DNA of 64,000 nt from Schizochytrium sp. TIO01. Its lineage: Eukaryota > Sar > Bigyra > Thraustochytrida > Thraustochytriidae. Position numbers and translations under genes: made by a program. Below, one piece after another: positions 15,401 to 30,400 of this stretch. The notes beneath the pieces are model-generated. The model was not told where the DNA came from. It ran no database searches and saw only the letters and a program-made list of their open reading frames with translations. Position 1 is the stretch's first letter. The number at the start of each line of letters is the position of its first letter. The stretch is from NCBI GenBank assembly GCA_004764695.1, contig SMSO01000025.1:1473102-1537101 (forward strand), given 5' to 3'.

Positions 15401-18400
15401 AAGAACCACGAGCCGTACCAGTGGTTAGAGTCACTTTACCAGATAAAGATCCTGATGCATCACCAGTAGCAATTTGCAAATCTCCTGTGCTTGCTGATGC
15501 AGATGTGCTAAGGAGAGCCGCACCAGATTGACCTTCATCAGCAGTGCTTTTACCTGAAGAAAGTACTAAATTACCGCCAACCCCGGTGTCAGCAGTAGAA
15601 ATACCACCTAAAAGAGAAACAGATCCGCTATTCCGACCAGACTGACCAGCCTTAATCTCTACATCTCCAGCCTGACCCACGGAGTCTCCAGAGTACAATG
15701 AAAGCTTTCCAGAAGCTCCAGAAGAAGACACCGAGCCAGAATGAACAATAACGTCACCACTGGCCAATCCAGCTGATGCTGCACTGGCCATTCTCAATTG
15801 ACCGGACGTATCAGACGAACTGCCTCCCGTTTCAATAACCACAGATCCTCCTAATGAACTGGCACTAGTTGTGTTTCCAGCTTTAATTGTGAGGGATCCT
15901 CCATCACCAGTGTTCGTACCTCCAGCAATTATATTGATGGAGCCCGCCTTGCCCCCTGAAGCCACGCCTGTAGCAAGGCTCAAATCTCCGGCTTTGCCTT
16001 CAATTGCTTTTCCAGTCGCAATTTCAATCGCACCTGAGCCTCCAACATTTTCAGTCGCAGCATTATAATAGTCCCCTGCATCAGCAGTGGAAATTCGCAA
16101 TGAGCCACTTACATCTGAGGAATCGACACCAATGGTAAAGCGCTTATGGATCACTTGGAGTGCGCCGACTAAATCAAGTGTGACAGCTTGCTTGTTTACC
16201 TCGTGAAAATCTGCAATTGAGAAGTTCTTTTCCGGAAACGTAAGATTTTCAATAATGTTGACATACTCTGGGAATACGGTCTCAAGTTCCTGGGCGATTA
16301 CACCACGAACAACAGCGGCTTCTCCAAGTCCTCGAATAGCTCGCCATTGAGCTGTGTACTCATATTGTCGAAGTTCAATATTTTGCAAGCGGTGATATAC
16401 AGTTGCCATATCAGCATCAACAATGTTTTGTTTGATTCGTTGATCTGACGGATACATGATTGCAGTCGTCTGAATCGGGACATGCGAGTAGATTTCATCT
16501 TGGCGAACCCGAAATGTGATGTTGCCGTGAACCATGTTTTCAGTATTACCAATAGTAAATTCAGACTCCAGATTGGTGAATTCCATCCGAACGTCATTAC
16601 CAGGTTCGAAGACAATATCTTCACCTTCACTTGAGTTCAGACGAATACTACCATTACTAGATACTTCAATGCGAGGCTCAAATGACGCGTCCTGGATAGT
16701 AACCATGCTATTTTCATTATCCCCTGGACTGAGCACAATAGAACCACCAGATTTTCCGGTTCCAGCACGGAGTTCGATATCACCTGTATGACCACCAGCT
16801 GATGAACCTGTGCTGAGTATAATTGAGCCACTTGCTTTCACCGCAGATCCAGTTCTGAGCTCTAAGTCACCCGAACTCGAGCCGGAACTCCTGCCGGAAA
16901 ACAACCGCAGTGCACCAGTCTTACCACTGTTCATAGCAGAAGACACCTCAATTGAGCCAGAGCTCTGAGGACCAGCACCAGATATAAGAGTAACCATACC
17001 GCCCTCGCCCTCTTCAGAAATACCACCTTGCGCGAGAAGGTCGCCACCACTCGACAGTCCAGAGCCTTTGCCTGCATTCAACATGATATTGCCTCCAAGA
17101 GAAGAATAAAGACCATCACCAGCAGAGATGGATACGTTTCCCGGTTGCAATCCAGTTCCCGCAACAAGGTCTACATTTCCAGCTTTGCCCTCAGGAGACT
17201 TACCACTGCTAATTCGAACTGACCCAGCAGAACCAGAGTCAGATGAACCCGAGCTGATAGTGATGTCTCCTGCCCGCTCTTCACCGTGGCCAGATTCTAA
17301 AGTAATTGACCCAGCCACACCTTCACTCTCACCAGTTTTAATCAAAGCAGAGCCCGACTCAGCTGAAGAAACCTTGGTGAAAATCGACACGTCACCGGAG
17401 CTCCCACCGGACGAGCTAGTACCGCTTGAAAGGCGTATACTACCTCCAAGAAGACCAGATATTGAATTGCCACCTTCAATCTGAATATCTCCACCATTAG
17501 AATCGCGAGAAGTTCCACCTGTCAGAGATATGGAACCTCCCATCGCTGCACTGCTCTCTCCGCCTCGTACATGGACGTTGCCGCCAAGACCAAGGTCACT
17601 TTCTCCGCCCGACATTCGTAGCTCGCCGCCTGCAGTTTTGCCCGACCCACCGAACAATTGAACATCACCTCCTTGTTTCTGGCGGGAAAGCCCCCCTTGC
17701 AGACGAACCTGAGAGCCTACGCTATCACTTGCACCTGAAATGATCGCAATCTCACCTGCAGAAGCGCTCTTGGTATCACCTGAGGTAATCACTACGTCCC
17801 CACTTGATCCATATAATGAGTCTCCGGAAGCAATGCGCACACGACCTGAATTAGGGCTGTCAGAGGTAGCTTTGGCAGACCCAACGCTGACCGAAGCTGT
17901 TTTTGTTGAATCTTCCGAGGAACCCACTGTGAAGTGAGAATGTTGTTCCTGTAGGGCAGCAAGAATATCAATGATAAAAGCAACCTTATCGATCACATGA
18001 AAATCATCATACCAAACTCCTTGTTCTGGAACCCCCCACGCTTTGACAGAAACATACTCCGGGAAAACCTCCTGCAAGTCTTGCGCGATGACTCCACGCA
18101 CAAAACTTCCATCGTGTCGGCGTATCTTCGCCCACTCTTCAGTGTATCGGTATTTCCGAACTTCCACTTGTTGCAATCGTTGTAAGATCTCGTTTTTATC
18201 AATACTTTGAATGTCACGTTTAATTCGACGATCTGATGAACTTTGAGTACTTGGAGTATGAAGTGGCACATGAGAATCAACCTCGTCATCCTCGATACGA
18301 AACAAAGTCTCATTTGCGGAGGACGACCAGAATCGTGTTCCAGATGTTGACCGGGCTTGAAAGTCAAGAATTCCGTCAGATGTGACATTAATGTCAGCAC

Positions 18401-21400
18401 CTTGTGCAGACATGAGCTGAAGCTTGCCATCATCAAATACAGTTACCACACTTTCTCCTCCCGAAGTTTGCATTTGGACTAACGAGTCTACTCCACCTGA
18501 AGAGAGGCTTACATTTCCACCAGAACCACTTGATGCAAGTCCACCTTTCAAATAAACGGACCCGCTTGCAGTATCAGCAGTACCACCAATAAGAACAACA
18601 TCACCTCCAGTTGTAGCCGATCTGCCCGCGGATAATGTTACATCCCCACCTATAGATCCTGCACTTCTTCCTACCAGGATGTCAATAGACCCGGCTTTAT
18701 CAGCACCTGCCTCTGAAGTTTCAATCTGAATCTTGCCAGTATTTCCACCATATCCAGTACTAATAACGACATCACCTGATGTTTGCATGATACTCGAGCT
18801 AGCATCTCCAGATTGAACATACACCTGACCACTTGCTCCCAATGAGGAAGTGGCAGATGAAACCGAGACAGAACCGGAGGCACTCGTTCCTTCTCCAGAT
18901 GACAACGCAACCGACCCGCCAAAGCTATTCTCGGCAATACTGTCACCACCAGAAATATTGACAGTTGCACCATCCAGGGATTCAGCACTAGTACCAGGCT
19001 GAATAAATACGTTTCCAGCATTGCCCGCAGCTCCAGAGCCCAGAAGTATATTTCCAGACACGCCAGATGGAGCAATTCCGGAGGAAATGTTAACAAATCC
19101 AGATGTGGCACCTGGCGCTGCTGCTGATGCCAGACTTGCCGTGCCAGTGACACCCCCAGGAACAACAGAACCACTAAGAAGGTTCAGATTTCCTCCCAGA
19201 GTTCGTGCATCACCCGCAATGATATCAATGTTTCCGCCAGACATGTCCGAAGAGTTCCCAACACTGAGAGTAATGCCCCCGGCACTGCCACTGGTCGACG
19301 AAGCTCCAGTGCTAAGTAAAATTGACCCTGATGAACCACTGATAGCCTTACCAGTAGTAATAGAAATGATTCCGGAATCTCCTTGGATAGTGTTTGCAGA
19401 AGAAACACGGACGGATCCCGAGTTTCCAGAAGCAATTGCAGAGCCACCCTGGAGGTTGACATTACCACCTGTACCAGAGGATGTTGAACTCGAGCCAGCC
19501 TTAATTATTACATCACCACCTAGCGCAGAGCTACTTTCTCCAACCTGAAGAATAAGAGAACCGGCTTGCCTGCCACCTCCTGCATTACCAGTTGAAAGGG
19601 TGACATTGCCACTATCTCCAGAACCAGCGACACCAGACCCAAGTAGCACACTTCCACTCGCTCCAGCAACAGAGCTACTCGTCATTATGTCTACGCCGCC
19701 ACTAGAAGAACTGGAAGACGCTCCACTACGCAAGGAAAGAGATCCACCAGTCAGAACCGAGGAGCTACCGGCACTTAAGTATACTGAGGCGCCACTAGCA
19801 GTTTCTGAGAGCGATGCTCCTGCATGAATGTCTATATCACCAGCTGAACCAAGACTTGAATTTCCGCTAGAAATCTGAATATCTCCTGACCTTGCTTCAT
19901 TCTGTGAAACTGCACCTGATACCAGGGATATCATTCCTGATGCAACCCCAGAAGAATTTGTACTTACAAAAATAGACCCACTACGCGCAGACTCTGCACC
20001 ACCACCGGAGGTGAGGTAAATATTACCGCCCGAGTTACCAACAGAGGCTGTTGCGCCGGATGTGATTTTCACATCACCGCCATCACTACTTTGTGCGAGG
20101 CCCACTTTGAGTTCAAGGTTCCCAGGTACACCTGCACTAGAAGATCCAGTGGTCAAAAAGATACCACCACTTGAGCCGTCTCCGCTAGATCCAGTAGAAA
20201 CTAGAATGCTCCCAGAGTCTCCACGAGGAGAGAAACCTGTTTGAATGGAGACCGCACCAGAAGAGCCAGGTGCACCACCCTCCGCTGAAGCAATATTAAC
20301 TGTACCGCTGTTGCCTTCAGAAGCATAACCGGAATATATTGAAACTTGGCCACCAGTGACATCGTCAGCGTTAGATGTAGTATTACCAGCAAATAAGGAA
20401 ACATTTCCCCCACTACCAGTGGATGCGACACCAACACCAATATCAATGCTACCTGCAGAACCGCGAGAAGAGTCTCCGGTTCTCAAGGAAATAAAACCAG
20501 TGTCTCCAAAGGAAGCTGTGCCTGTCTGCAAGGTAATAGCACCTGACACGCCATCGGTACCTGCATTAGGAGTATTGATTGAAACATTTCCACTTGACGT
20601 TGCCTGGCTTGAACCACTCTCTAACAATACTGATCCACCAGGTCCAGCCACGGAGCCAACCTGTGCACCAGCAGAAATGCTTAATGAGCCGCCCACGCCA
20701 GAATGTCCTTCGCCCACACTAATCTTTACATCGCCGGCACTTCCACGACGGGAATTACCAGATCCAATTGAAACTGATCCAGAGCCTCCATTACTTGCAT
20801 AGCCCGAAGTAAGATTCAAAGATCCAGACGATACACCATAAGATGAAGCAATCACAACATCTCCCGAAGTCAAAGATCCTTCACCGGACAATATTCTCAC
20901 TGCGCCACCGACACTGCTTTCTTTGGTTGCATTACCACCAGCAATAAGAACACCAGCACCTGTGGCTGCGTTCATTGATTTACCAGGAACAATGTGGATA
21001 TCCCCTGCTTGTCCAGAAAGAGCATCTCCAGTACTGAGAAAGATGCTGCCAGACATTCCAGACGAGGAATCCCCAGTTGCGAGTGTTAAGAGTCCTGAGG
21101 TTCGACTGGATGCTCCTGTCTGAATCACAATATTACCGCTCTTTGATTCAGAGCTTGACCCTGACTGAACGGTGATATTGCCCCCTAAAGACCTACGGGA
21201 ATGTCCAGAAATGATATCAACATTTCCGCCACGAGAGGTGGTCAGACTAGATCCTACAGAAAAGCCTGCGCCTAAATAAAGGTCACCTCCTCCGTCCTCT
21301 CCAGAGCCAGCAGTAACATTGAGGGAGCCACCTTTACCATCAGCAGATGAACCTGATTCTAGCAGAATCTCTCCTCCCTGGCTAGATCCACTTGACCCAA

Positions 21401-24400
21401 CAACCAATGAAATAGAACCAGAAGAACCTTCTGTAGACGAACCTGACTGAATATTGACATCTCCACCATTTCCGTAATTTGCTGCGCCACTTGAGATCTC
21501 AACACCTCCACCATTGTGATCTGACGTAGCATCTCCAACAGAAATTACAATACCGCCCGAGGAACCTCTTCGGCCAGCACTAGGAGTAGTGAGAAGGATC
21601 TGACCGCTTGAAGACATGGTTGATCCTCCAGAAGTAATTTGAATACCGCCGCCTGTTCTTGATAAGGAAGCTGTGTCTGAAATCTGTTGGCCAGCAACCA
21701 TCATGATCCCAGATGCCTCCCCCGACGCAGAGCTTCCTACGTAGAGATTGATCGAGCCAGATTTCTTCCCAAATGAATCCCCAGTGGAAAACTTCAAATC
21801 GCCTGTGTTACCTTGCCCAGAGCCAGAATGAATAGAGACAGACCCGGTTCCTCCTACTGTAGTGCTACCACTTCCAGCAGATGCGATCAACACATCCCCA
21901 GATTGTCCAGACAGAGTTTTAGATACTCCAGATTCAATACTGACGCCACCTCCGGATTTGGAGGCGCTTGACCCAGCGTTAATAGATACAGACCCACCAA
22001 GATCTGCACTGGATCCAACGCTTAAGGTGATCCCACCAGCAGATGCACCCAAAGCATCGCCTGTAATTAACTCGATAGCACCAGAGGAGGCTTCATTACT
22101 TGCGCCTGTTGTCAAAGATACAAAGCCAGAGCTCATTTCGGCATGGGCAGTATCTAGAGTTAAAGAACCAGAAGATAAACCGCTGCTGGACCCAGTCAAG
22201 AGAGAAATAGATCCACCCGGACGAGCACCCATAGCAGATCCAGCTTGGATTTGCACGTTTCCGCCGCCGATGGAAGTACTTGATCGCACTGACTCGTCGT
22301 TACCAGCTCGGATTGACACGCTTCCACCACCTCCTTGGATCTGACCAGAACTCACCCCACTTCCAGCAGCAAGGGTCAGATTACCTCCTGTCACCGACCC
22401 AGTTGAATTTCCAGCAGTAATATTCACACTTCCACCTGAGACAGCCCTTCCTGCCACGAGCTCGACAGAGCCACTTGAACCATCTGAGGATTGACCTGTA
22501 ACGGCACTAAAGCTGCCAGAACCAGCAACGGCATCAGAAGTGGATAAAGAAATACCACCAGAAGAGTGTGAACTGCCAGCAGATGATGTTTTAATGTTCA
22601 CAGACCCACTGTCACCATTGCCGCTAGAACCTGAAACCAAGCTGATTGATCCACCGGTAGACTTCCCGGAGTTACCAGCTTGAACAGATACTGAGCTTCC
22701 AGCACCACTTTCAGAAGTACCAGCCTCCAAGGAGATACCTCCAGATTGCGTCAAGCTAGAACCTGTACGAATGTAGATTGCGCCACCAAGACCAGAGTTA
22801 GACATACCAGTTCCAAGATAAATGTCACCACTTGATCCGGTAGAACTAGGTAAGTATGATGCAGTTGAGATGTTGATAGCTCCGCTAACTCCAGATCGAC
22901 TGCTACCAGAGAAAAGCTGAATGTGACCACCTGTACTGGATGTATCTGTCGTGCCACCTGCCTGAAGAGCAACGTTTCCACCAGGACCCTCAGAAGAACT
23001 ACCAACTATAAGCGAAATGTATCCAGCCACTCCATCAGCGCTTGAAGAACCAGTCTCAAGCTTGATGGAGCCAGTATCTCCACGCGCGGCATCTCCAGTC
23101 AAAAGTGACATGCTTCCACTATTACCGACCAGACCTGGCTCCACTGTACTAATTAAAATATGCCCACTACTTGATCGCAAGCTCCCGCCAGACGAAATAA
23201 TGACACTTCCACCAGTCTCAGAAGCGCCATCACTATAACCGGCCGCCATGGTGAGGTTTGCACCAACTTCCCCTTTACTTGCACCAACATGAATATTGAT
23301 TTCACCAGCAACACCAGAACTCGTCACAGCACCAGTATATATTCCAACTGAACCAGTACCACCATATGTAGTGCCACCTTCTCCTGTGGAAAGGCTTATA
23401 GTGCCGCTTGAGCCGTACGTCCCTCCTGCTTGGGTGGAAATAGAAACATTTCCGCTTGTCCCAACGACACTAGAGCCGCCTTGAATAAAAACGCTTGATG
23501 CTACACCACTTGAGACAGACCCAGCTGTGATAGAAACGATACCAGATGTGCTCTCACTTGCGCTAAGCCCTTTCCCTGGCTCTATAAATATACCACCGCT
23601 TTGTCCAGATGTTGACGCACCAGTTTTCAAGTGCAGGGAGCCACTGCCGATAGAGTTGCCTTCTCCAGTAGAGAGAAGGATCTCGCCGCTTTGCCCCGCA
23701 GATCCTCCTGCAGCCGTGACGAGCTTCACAGTACCACTGTTTGATCCTGAGCTAGCTCCTGATACTATTTCTACGTCTCCACCTGGAGATGATGAACTAG
23801 TGTTTCCAGCTGCAATGTACACTTGACCACCTTGTCCAGAGTCCCCTGGACCAACAGCAAGGCGAATCTCTCCGCCATGACCAGAAAATGCAGTTCCAGT
23901 AGATAGCTGGATCCCCCCAGAGTTACCCTTCGGTACTATTTCCGGTGCTCAAATAGATGCCGCCACTCATTCCGCCAGAAGTTCCACCCTGCATCGTTTC
24001 AATGCGAATCATGCCGCTGGTCGTGGAAGCACTTCTACCTGCTTTGACTATGACATCACCGCCGGTATAGCTCGTAGAATTACCACCAAGAATATAAGCA
24101 GAACCACCAGATGATAAACCAAAAGTTGAACCTACTGAGATAGTGATACTTCCAGCACGAGCGTCGGAGTCACCACTATGAATCAATACGTTGCCTGAAG
24201 TTGCTCCGGCATAGGATGCATAATTGGATCCAAGTGTTACATTTCCACTACCAGTACGACCAGTACCAGATGTTATGTTCACATCGCCACCCTTGCGAAG
24301 CTTAGAGAGCCCTCCAAACATAGTTACATTTCCACCGTCGCGTGTTGAAGATATACCACCTTGAAGAGACACAGACCCACCATCTGCAGCAGCTTCGCCA

Positions 24401-27400
24401 GCCTGGATCCGAATTTCACCCGATTTGCCTGCGGGAGACGCAGAAGTCTCGACTACGACACGACCAGATGATCCATCAGTTGCGCCGGCGATTCCGGTTG
24501 ATAATCGAATCTCTCCACTGTCTCCACTTACACCGCTCGCCGCAGTTGTGATCATTACACTTCCACTTGTGCTTTGAGAGCTTGCTCCCGATGCAATGGT
24601 GACGTCCCCGCCTTTAGCCAAAGATGATGAACCTGCACCAATATGAACAGTGCCACCAACCTCCGCTGACCCATCGCCCACACTCAAGACGAGGTTGCCA
24701 GCCTTACCACCAGACGATGCACCTGTCTGAAGACTGACCGACCCTGAGTCTCCTAGCAGGGTTGCACCAGTAGATAGCATTATTGATCCGGAATCTCCAT
24801 CTCGAAGCGCGCTTGCCGACTTCAAAGAAATAAACCCACTCGCAGACTCCAAGCTTGCACCGGTTTCAATTGAAAATGAACCACCAGCCGAGTCACCAGA
24901 CTTAACTGAACCTGCAGAGAGTCTGATGGAACCTCCGGGAGCGTCATCGCTATCTCCAATAGAGACCACAACATCCCCAGCAGGCCCATCATCAGAAGAA
25001 CCCGTAGAAAGTTGGATTGTTCCAGTCCCTCCAGTTGATGACATACCTGTGGCTAAGTTGATACCACCCGAGCCGGCACCAGGAGCGGAGCCGGCATCCT
25101 TTGTTTGAATTGAAATATCACCACTACTTGAGCGGCCACTCATTCCGCTGGTAATTTTTATGCTTCCACCTTGCTCAGCTTGGGCACCATTTCCAGTATT
25201 TCCAGCGGAAATTACAATGTTACCAGCACTGCCCAAACTAGTTTCACCAGCAAGGAGTGAAACATCACCGGCGCCAGTACTCCCAGAACCACTCTGAATA
25301 ATGACAGAACCAGAGGCACCAGCTGAGGAATTGCCCGAGTTTATTGCAACAGGTCCGGATGTACCAAGAGCTTTTCCTGTTTGTAGCATAAGAGAACCAC
25401 TTTGAAGTTTAGTAGAATCTCCAGATGTGATATAGATCCCTCCACCGTTGCCATCCGTACTTCCGCCACCTTGAAAGAAAAGTTGGCCTCCATGAGCAGA
25501 ACCGCCGTTACTCGTGCCTGCAGAAAGAACAATTGATCCGCTTGAACCCTTTGCAGAACTTGCTGTTTTCAGAATCAGATCACCCGAAGAACCACCTGAT
25601 GCACCAGGGAAGCCAGTATGCAAACTAATAGATCCACTATTGGCTGAAGAAGCATCGGCATCGGCAGAGGTGATATTGATCTGCCCAGTCGATTGGTAAG
25701 CACTTCGACCAGATTTAATTGAAACACTACCTCCATCCCCTCCTGATGAATACCCAGCTGAGACAGTAACATCACCACCCTTACCCGAGTCACCGGCGCC
25801 GGCAATCACAGAGATAGACCCTCCACTACCTTCAGACGCAGAACCCGTGCTCAATATAAGATTACCCGAGTTGCCCTCGTTTGATGCGCCTGAGGCAATT
25901 GTAATATTTCCAGTACGTTTACCAGTGTTTGTGTTTGCATCACTAGAACGAATGACAACATTTCCCGTATCAGAAAATGTTGAACTTCCAGAAACAACTT
26001 CGACGCTGCCTCCTCGACCTCTACGTGCTGAACCAGCTGAAATCGACACAACGCCACCACTGCTCGAAGTACTTGAGGCGTGCGTAGAGCCAGCTGTGAT
26101 ATTAACAGAGCCACCATCACCATAAACTGCATCTGCAGCTGTAACAGCGTCACCTGCGTCTAATAGTAAGGACCCACCTGAGGACATACGCGAACTGCCT
26201 GCCGTCACTGAAACATTAGCACCGCGCCCTGCACGCGTTGTACCTGCAGATAAAATTATGGCTCCAGCAATATCCGAAGAACTTGTGGATGTCACAGAAC
26301 CAGTTTCCAGTCGAAGGGAGCCAGAGGCGTCGCTTGAAGAATTGCCTGTAGACAAAGTTACGTTACCACTCTGACCTGCGGAAGATGCAGGTGTTTGGAT
26401 ATAAATCCCACCGCTTTCAGCCAATGAGCTATGGCCCGACACGATTTTGATGTCACCTCCACCTCCTCGGGTCTGATTACCAGCCTCTAGAGTTAGACCT
26501 CCGCCTTTGCCGCTGTTTCCAGAGCCTACAATAAGCTTAAGTGAACCCCCGGCAGCATCTTCAGACGACCCTGATTGTAAGAAAAGAGATCCAGAGTTTC
26601 CATCGATGCTATCACCAGTTGCTAGTAGTATATCTCCACTCTGTCCAACAGATCCCGAGGCTGAGGCGGTCTTTATTTGAACGGGTCCACTTTGCCCACT
26701 GTCGCTTCTACCGCTCTTAATGAAAACAGCTCCACCCTGAGAACTCATACCAATAGCATCGCCTGCTGCAAGAGAGATGTTCCCTGTTGCTTCACGACCC
26801 CCTGTGGTTGCCCCAACGGCGAGGAAGATCGATCCTGCAGATCCAGAGTCCGCCTTGCCTGTTTCAATAAGAATGTTTCCAGTTCCACCATGAGGTGAGG
26901 TGCCAGTGCTTAATTGAATAGCGCCAGAGTCACCTGAGACACCCCCCTTGTGAGTTTGGATACTGATCGAGCCACTGGTGGTTGATGCTGAAAAGCCAGA
27001 AACTAAAGACACAGAGCCGCCGGTTGTTCCTGAGGCGCTCGTAACATTCCCTGCATTAAGTCTAATGTCTCCACCTGGACCAGCCACTCCAGAACCAACT
27101 TGAAGCTTGATTCCGCCACCTGCAGTCTGAGCAGACCCAGTAGTGAGGGCAATAGAACCAGACTCGCCCCGGGAAGCGACTCCTGTCTGAATATTAACTT
27201 TTCCAGAAACACCGCCAATATCCCCAGAGCCAGCATCTGAGGTCTTCAAGAGTATTCCACCACTCGAAGTCTGAGAAGAAGCTCCTGATGTGATCTTGAT
27301 AAAGCCTCCAGTACCTTCGCCCGTGGTCCTACCAGCTGTCAAAGTAATATTATTTCCCTGACGATCACTAAAGGAGGTACCAACAGATAAATTTATAGCG

Positions 27401-30400
27401 CCTGCTAGCCCATCATTACCATCAGCATCCCCAGTTTGTAGAGACACTTCTCCAGAGATGGAATCATGGGCAATTCCTGAAGTTATCATGATAGCTCCAC
27501 TGGAACCTGCTTCCCCAGCCTCTGCAGATGCGATTTGAATACTTCCACTTGTGGTATCTACAGACGCGCCACTCACAATCATTACAGAGCCACCCGTTGT
27601 CTCCTCTGCTGAGCCTCCATAGACGAGCACATCTCCGGACTCGCCATCGACAGTTTTACCTGGCCTTAAGACTATAGAGCCAACGTCCCCGGTTTGGGCC
27701 GAACCAGTTTGAATAGTAACTTCGCCTGTTATACCAGAGTCTGACGCGCCAGTACCAATCAAAACATCCCCAGTTGCTACAGAAGAGCTTCCCTCAACAT
27801 CGGCAGTTGTCAAATTGAGTTGTCCAGAATGGCCATACTTTGATGTCCCACTTTGAATAGCAATTGAGCCGCCGTGACCCTGCCCTGATGCATGGCCTGC
27901 CTTGATAGTAATATTGCCTCCACTCTTCAATGAACCTGCGGAGGCTCCTGACAAAAGAACTACGGATCCACCTTGCCCTTGCGCAGTGGAGGTACCATTG
28001 CCTGCTGCAAGGAACAAGTTACCGGCATGATGCGCTACGACTGTACTCATAGAGTTACCAGCGGTAATCTGCACATCTCCAGCATCTGCAACACCTGCAG
28101 AGCCCACCGCGAGAATGATACTTCCGGACTTTCCACTTTGAGATGTACCTGTTCGCAATTCTACAGCTCCGGAGGCTGCAGTCTCCGAAGCAGAGCCAGA
28201 GGAGATGCTAACTCGACCGCTCCCAACTTCCGAAGCTCCACGCGTACGAAGTTCGATTTCACCACTTGCACTCATAGCACTTGCGCCTGAAAGAATTCTT
28301 ACCGCACCTCCAGTTTGGGCAGATTTTGAAGTGGCGTTACCGGCGATTAATGTGACATTTCCACCGCGTCCAGAATTGCCTGTTCCTACTTGGAACAATA
28401 TAGCGCCACCTGCACCTTCACCCGCAGAGCCTGTACTGACTGAGAAAGAACCAGATGTTGCACTGTTAGAATTTCCGGTGGAGATTTCTACACTGCCACT
28501 GGAGCTATCATCATTCGACGAATTTTGGGTGCGAATGTAAATGCTTCCACTGATACCGTCCTCAGATGAGCCAGTCAACAGAGAAATATCACCACCGATA
28601 TCCCCGGTTGAATTTCCTGCTTGTAAGTCAATGCTGCCTCCTCGCCGTGCACCAGTACCAACCTGAATCGAGATACCACCTCCTGCTCCAGAGACCGAAG
28701 ATCCTGTCTGAAACACCAGTTGACCTGAACTGGCCCCGACCGTGTTTCCGGTGGAGAGAGATATCACTCCGCTTGAAGAAGATGCTTGCGACGTTGATGC
28801 TGTAGCTAGAGATACATTGCCGCTTGGAGATTGCGACGAAGATCCACTTACAAGTCGAATGGATCCTCCTGTTTTTCCAGAAGCAGTCGTTGTGTTACCG
28901 GCAGAAATTTCGACATCTCCTCCGGGTCCAAGTTGTCCAGTACCAACTCCGATACGAATACCTCCAGACGTACCAGACACTGCATTCCCTGTGTTTAATA
29001 TTATGTCCCCAGAGTCCCCACCAGTACTTCGGCCAGTGAAGATCTCTACAACGCCACTGGCGCCGTCAGATCCACTGCGAGCACTGAAGATAGTAACATT
29101 TCCACTTGTACTCTGTGCGCTGTAGCCAGACCCCAAGATTAAATTGCCACCTGTTAAACCATAGCGAGAGGATGTATTTCCTGCTTTGAGAATAAGATCA
29201 GCACCTACACCGGACATAGAAGCACCGACCTCGATACCAATCTCCCCTGCCTTGCCATCCACACCATCGCCTGTCACTAAACTGATTGAACCTGCGTTGC
29301 CTGCTGTGGCGTTTCCAGTGGAAAGCAATATTGATCCTGATTCACCACCGGTAATCCCACCGGTTGGAGTACGAATGATGATCTCACCACTCGTTGTACG
29401 TGCTGATGCTCCAGACTCCAGAATAATATTGCCGCCAGTAGCAAGGGACTTTTCATTTGCCAATGACGTACCGCCAGCTGAAAGCCAGATATTGCCTCCG
29501 GGCCCGGATCCTGCAGTTCCGACCAGGATGGAGACATTTCCGGTTGAACCTTCTAGCGCATCTCCTGTGTGCATAAGCAAGGAACCCGATGCACCATCAG
29601 TTGCAGAACCAGTAGATATGGTTAACTCCCCAGAAGTTCCATCGAGGCCTGCATCTGCAGTAGCCACGGTGATAGCACCACTTGAAGTAGCACCGCTCTG
29701 CCCACTGCGAATAGTAACGTTTCCACCTTTTGCAGTTTGAGCATCACCACCTAGAATCAAAACATGACCACCAGCCACAGTAGATTTGCTTTTTCCTTGA
29801 GCACGACCACCAGAAATCTTAATATCTCCACCGTCGCCATCGCCTACTTCGTTTGTGCTTAGGCCTGCACCGGCAGTAAGGACAATGTCACCACCTTGTG
29901 TTCCTGTAGTGTTACCTGCAGACAAAAGGATCGAACCACCGTCTTTCAAAGTACCAGCGCCAACTACCATTGAAATGTTTGCACTAGTCTCCGCATTTCC
30001 CGTACGAAGAATGATTTCACCAGCAGCACCATTAGAGGCCGTCCCTGTGATAAACTGAATAGCGCCGCTATTGCCTCGTATACTTGCTGCAGGTGCAGAT
30101 TCGATATAAATTGACCCGCTACTCGATGCATCAGACTGACCAGATCGGAGGCGAATGGACCCACCAGTACCGCCAGACAAGCCCATACTACCAGCACGGA
30201 TCGTAACGTTTCCACCGTTTCCAGTTGCACCCTTTCCAACTGTGATGTTAATATTACCACCATGACCACCTGCAAGAGAATCTCCTGTCGTAATCGTAAA
30301 GTTGCCCGAGTCTCCAAAGGATGCAGCTCCAGTGACCAATTGCATGTTTCCAGACACCCCCTTCAAACCAGCGTTGGCAGAGGCAATTGTAACATTCCCG

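Noticed and set aside
16298-16630. Minus-strand 110-codon frame overlapping S74 domain B
   Set aside because: It is an out-of-frame reading of the S74 coding sequence. The in-frame reading gives the clear ICA motifs.
17993-18436. Minus-strand 147-codon frame overlapping S74 domain A
   Set aside because: Same reason: it is shifted relative to the frame that encodes SDRRIK and GVIAQ.
23895-23930. A mini-intron explaining the break in the giant gene (GTAACT...ATCCAG)
   Set aside because: Removing it leaves the wrong frame, and the repeat register shows that only one base is in excess.
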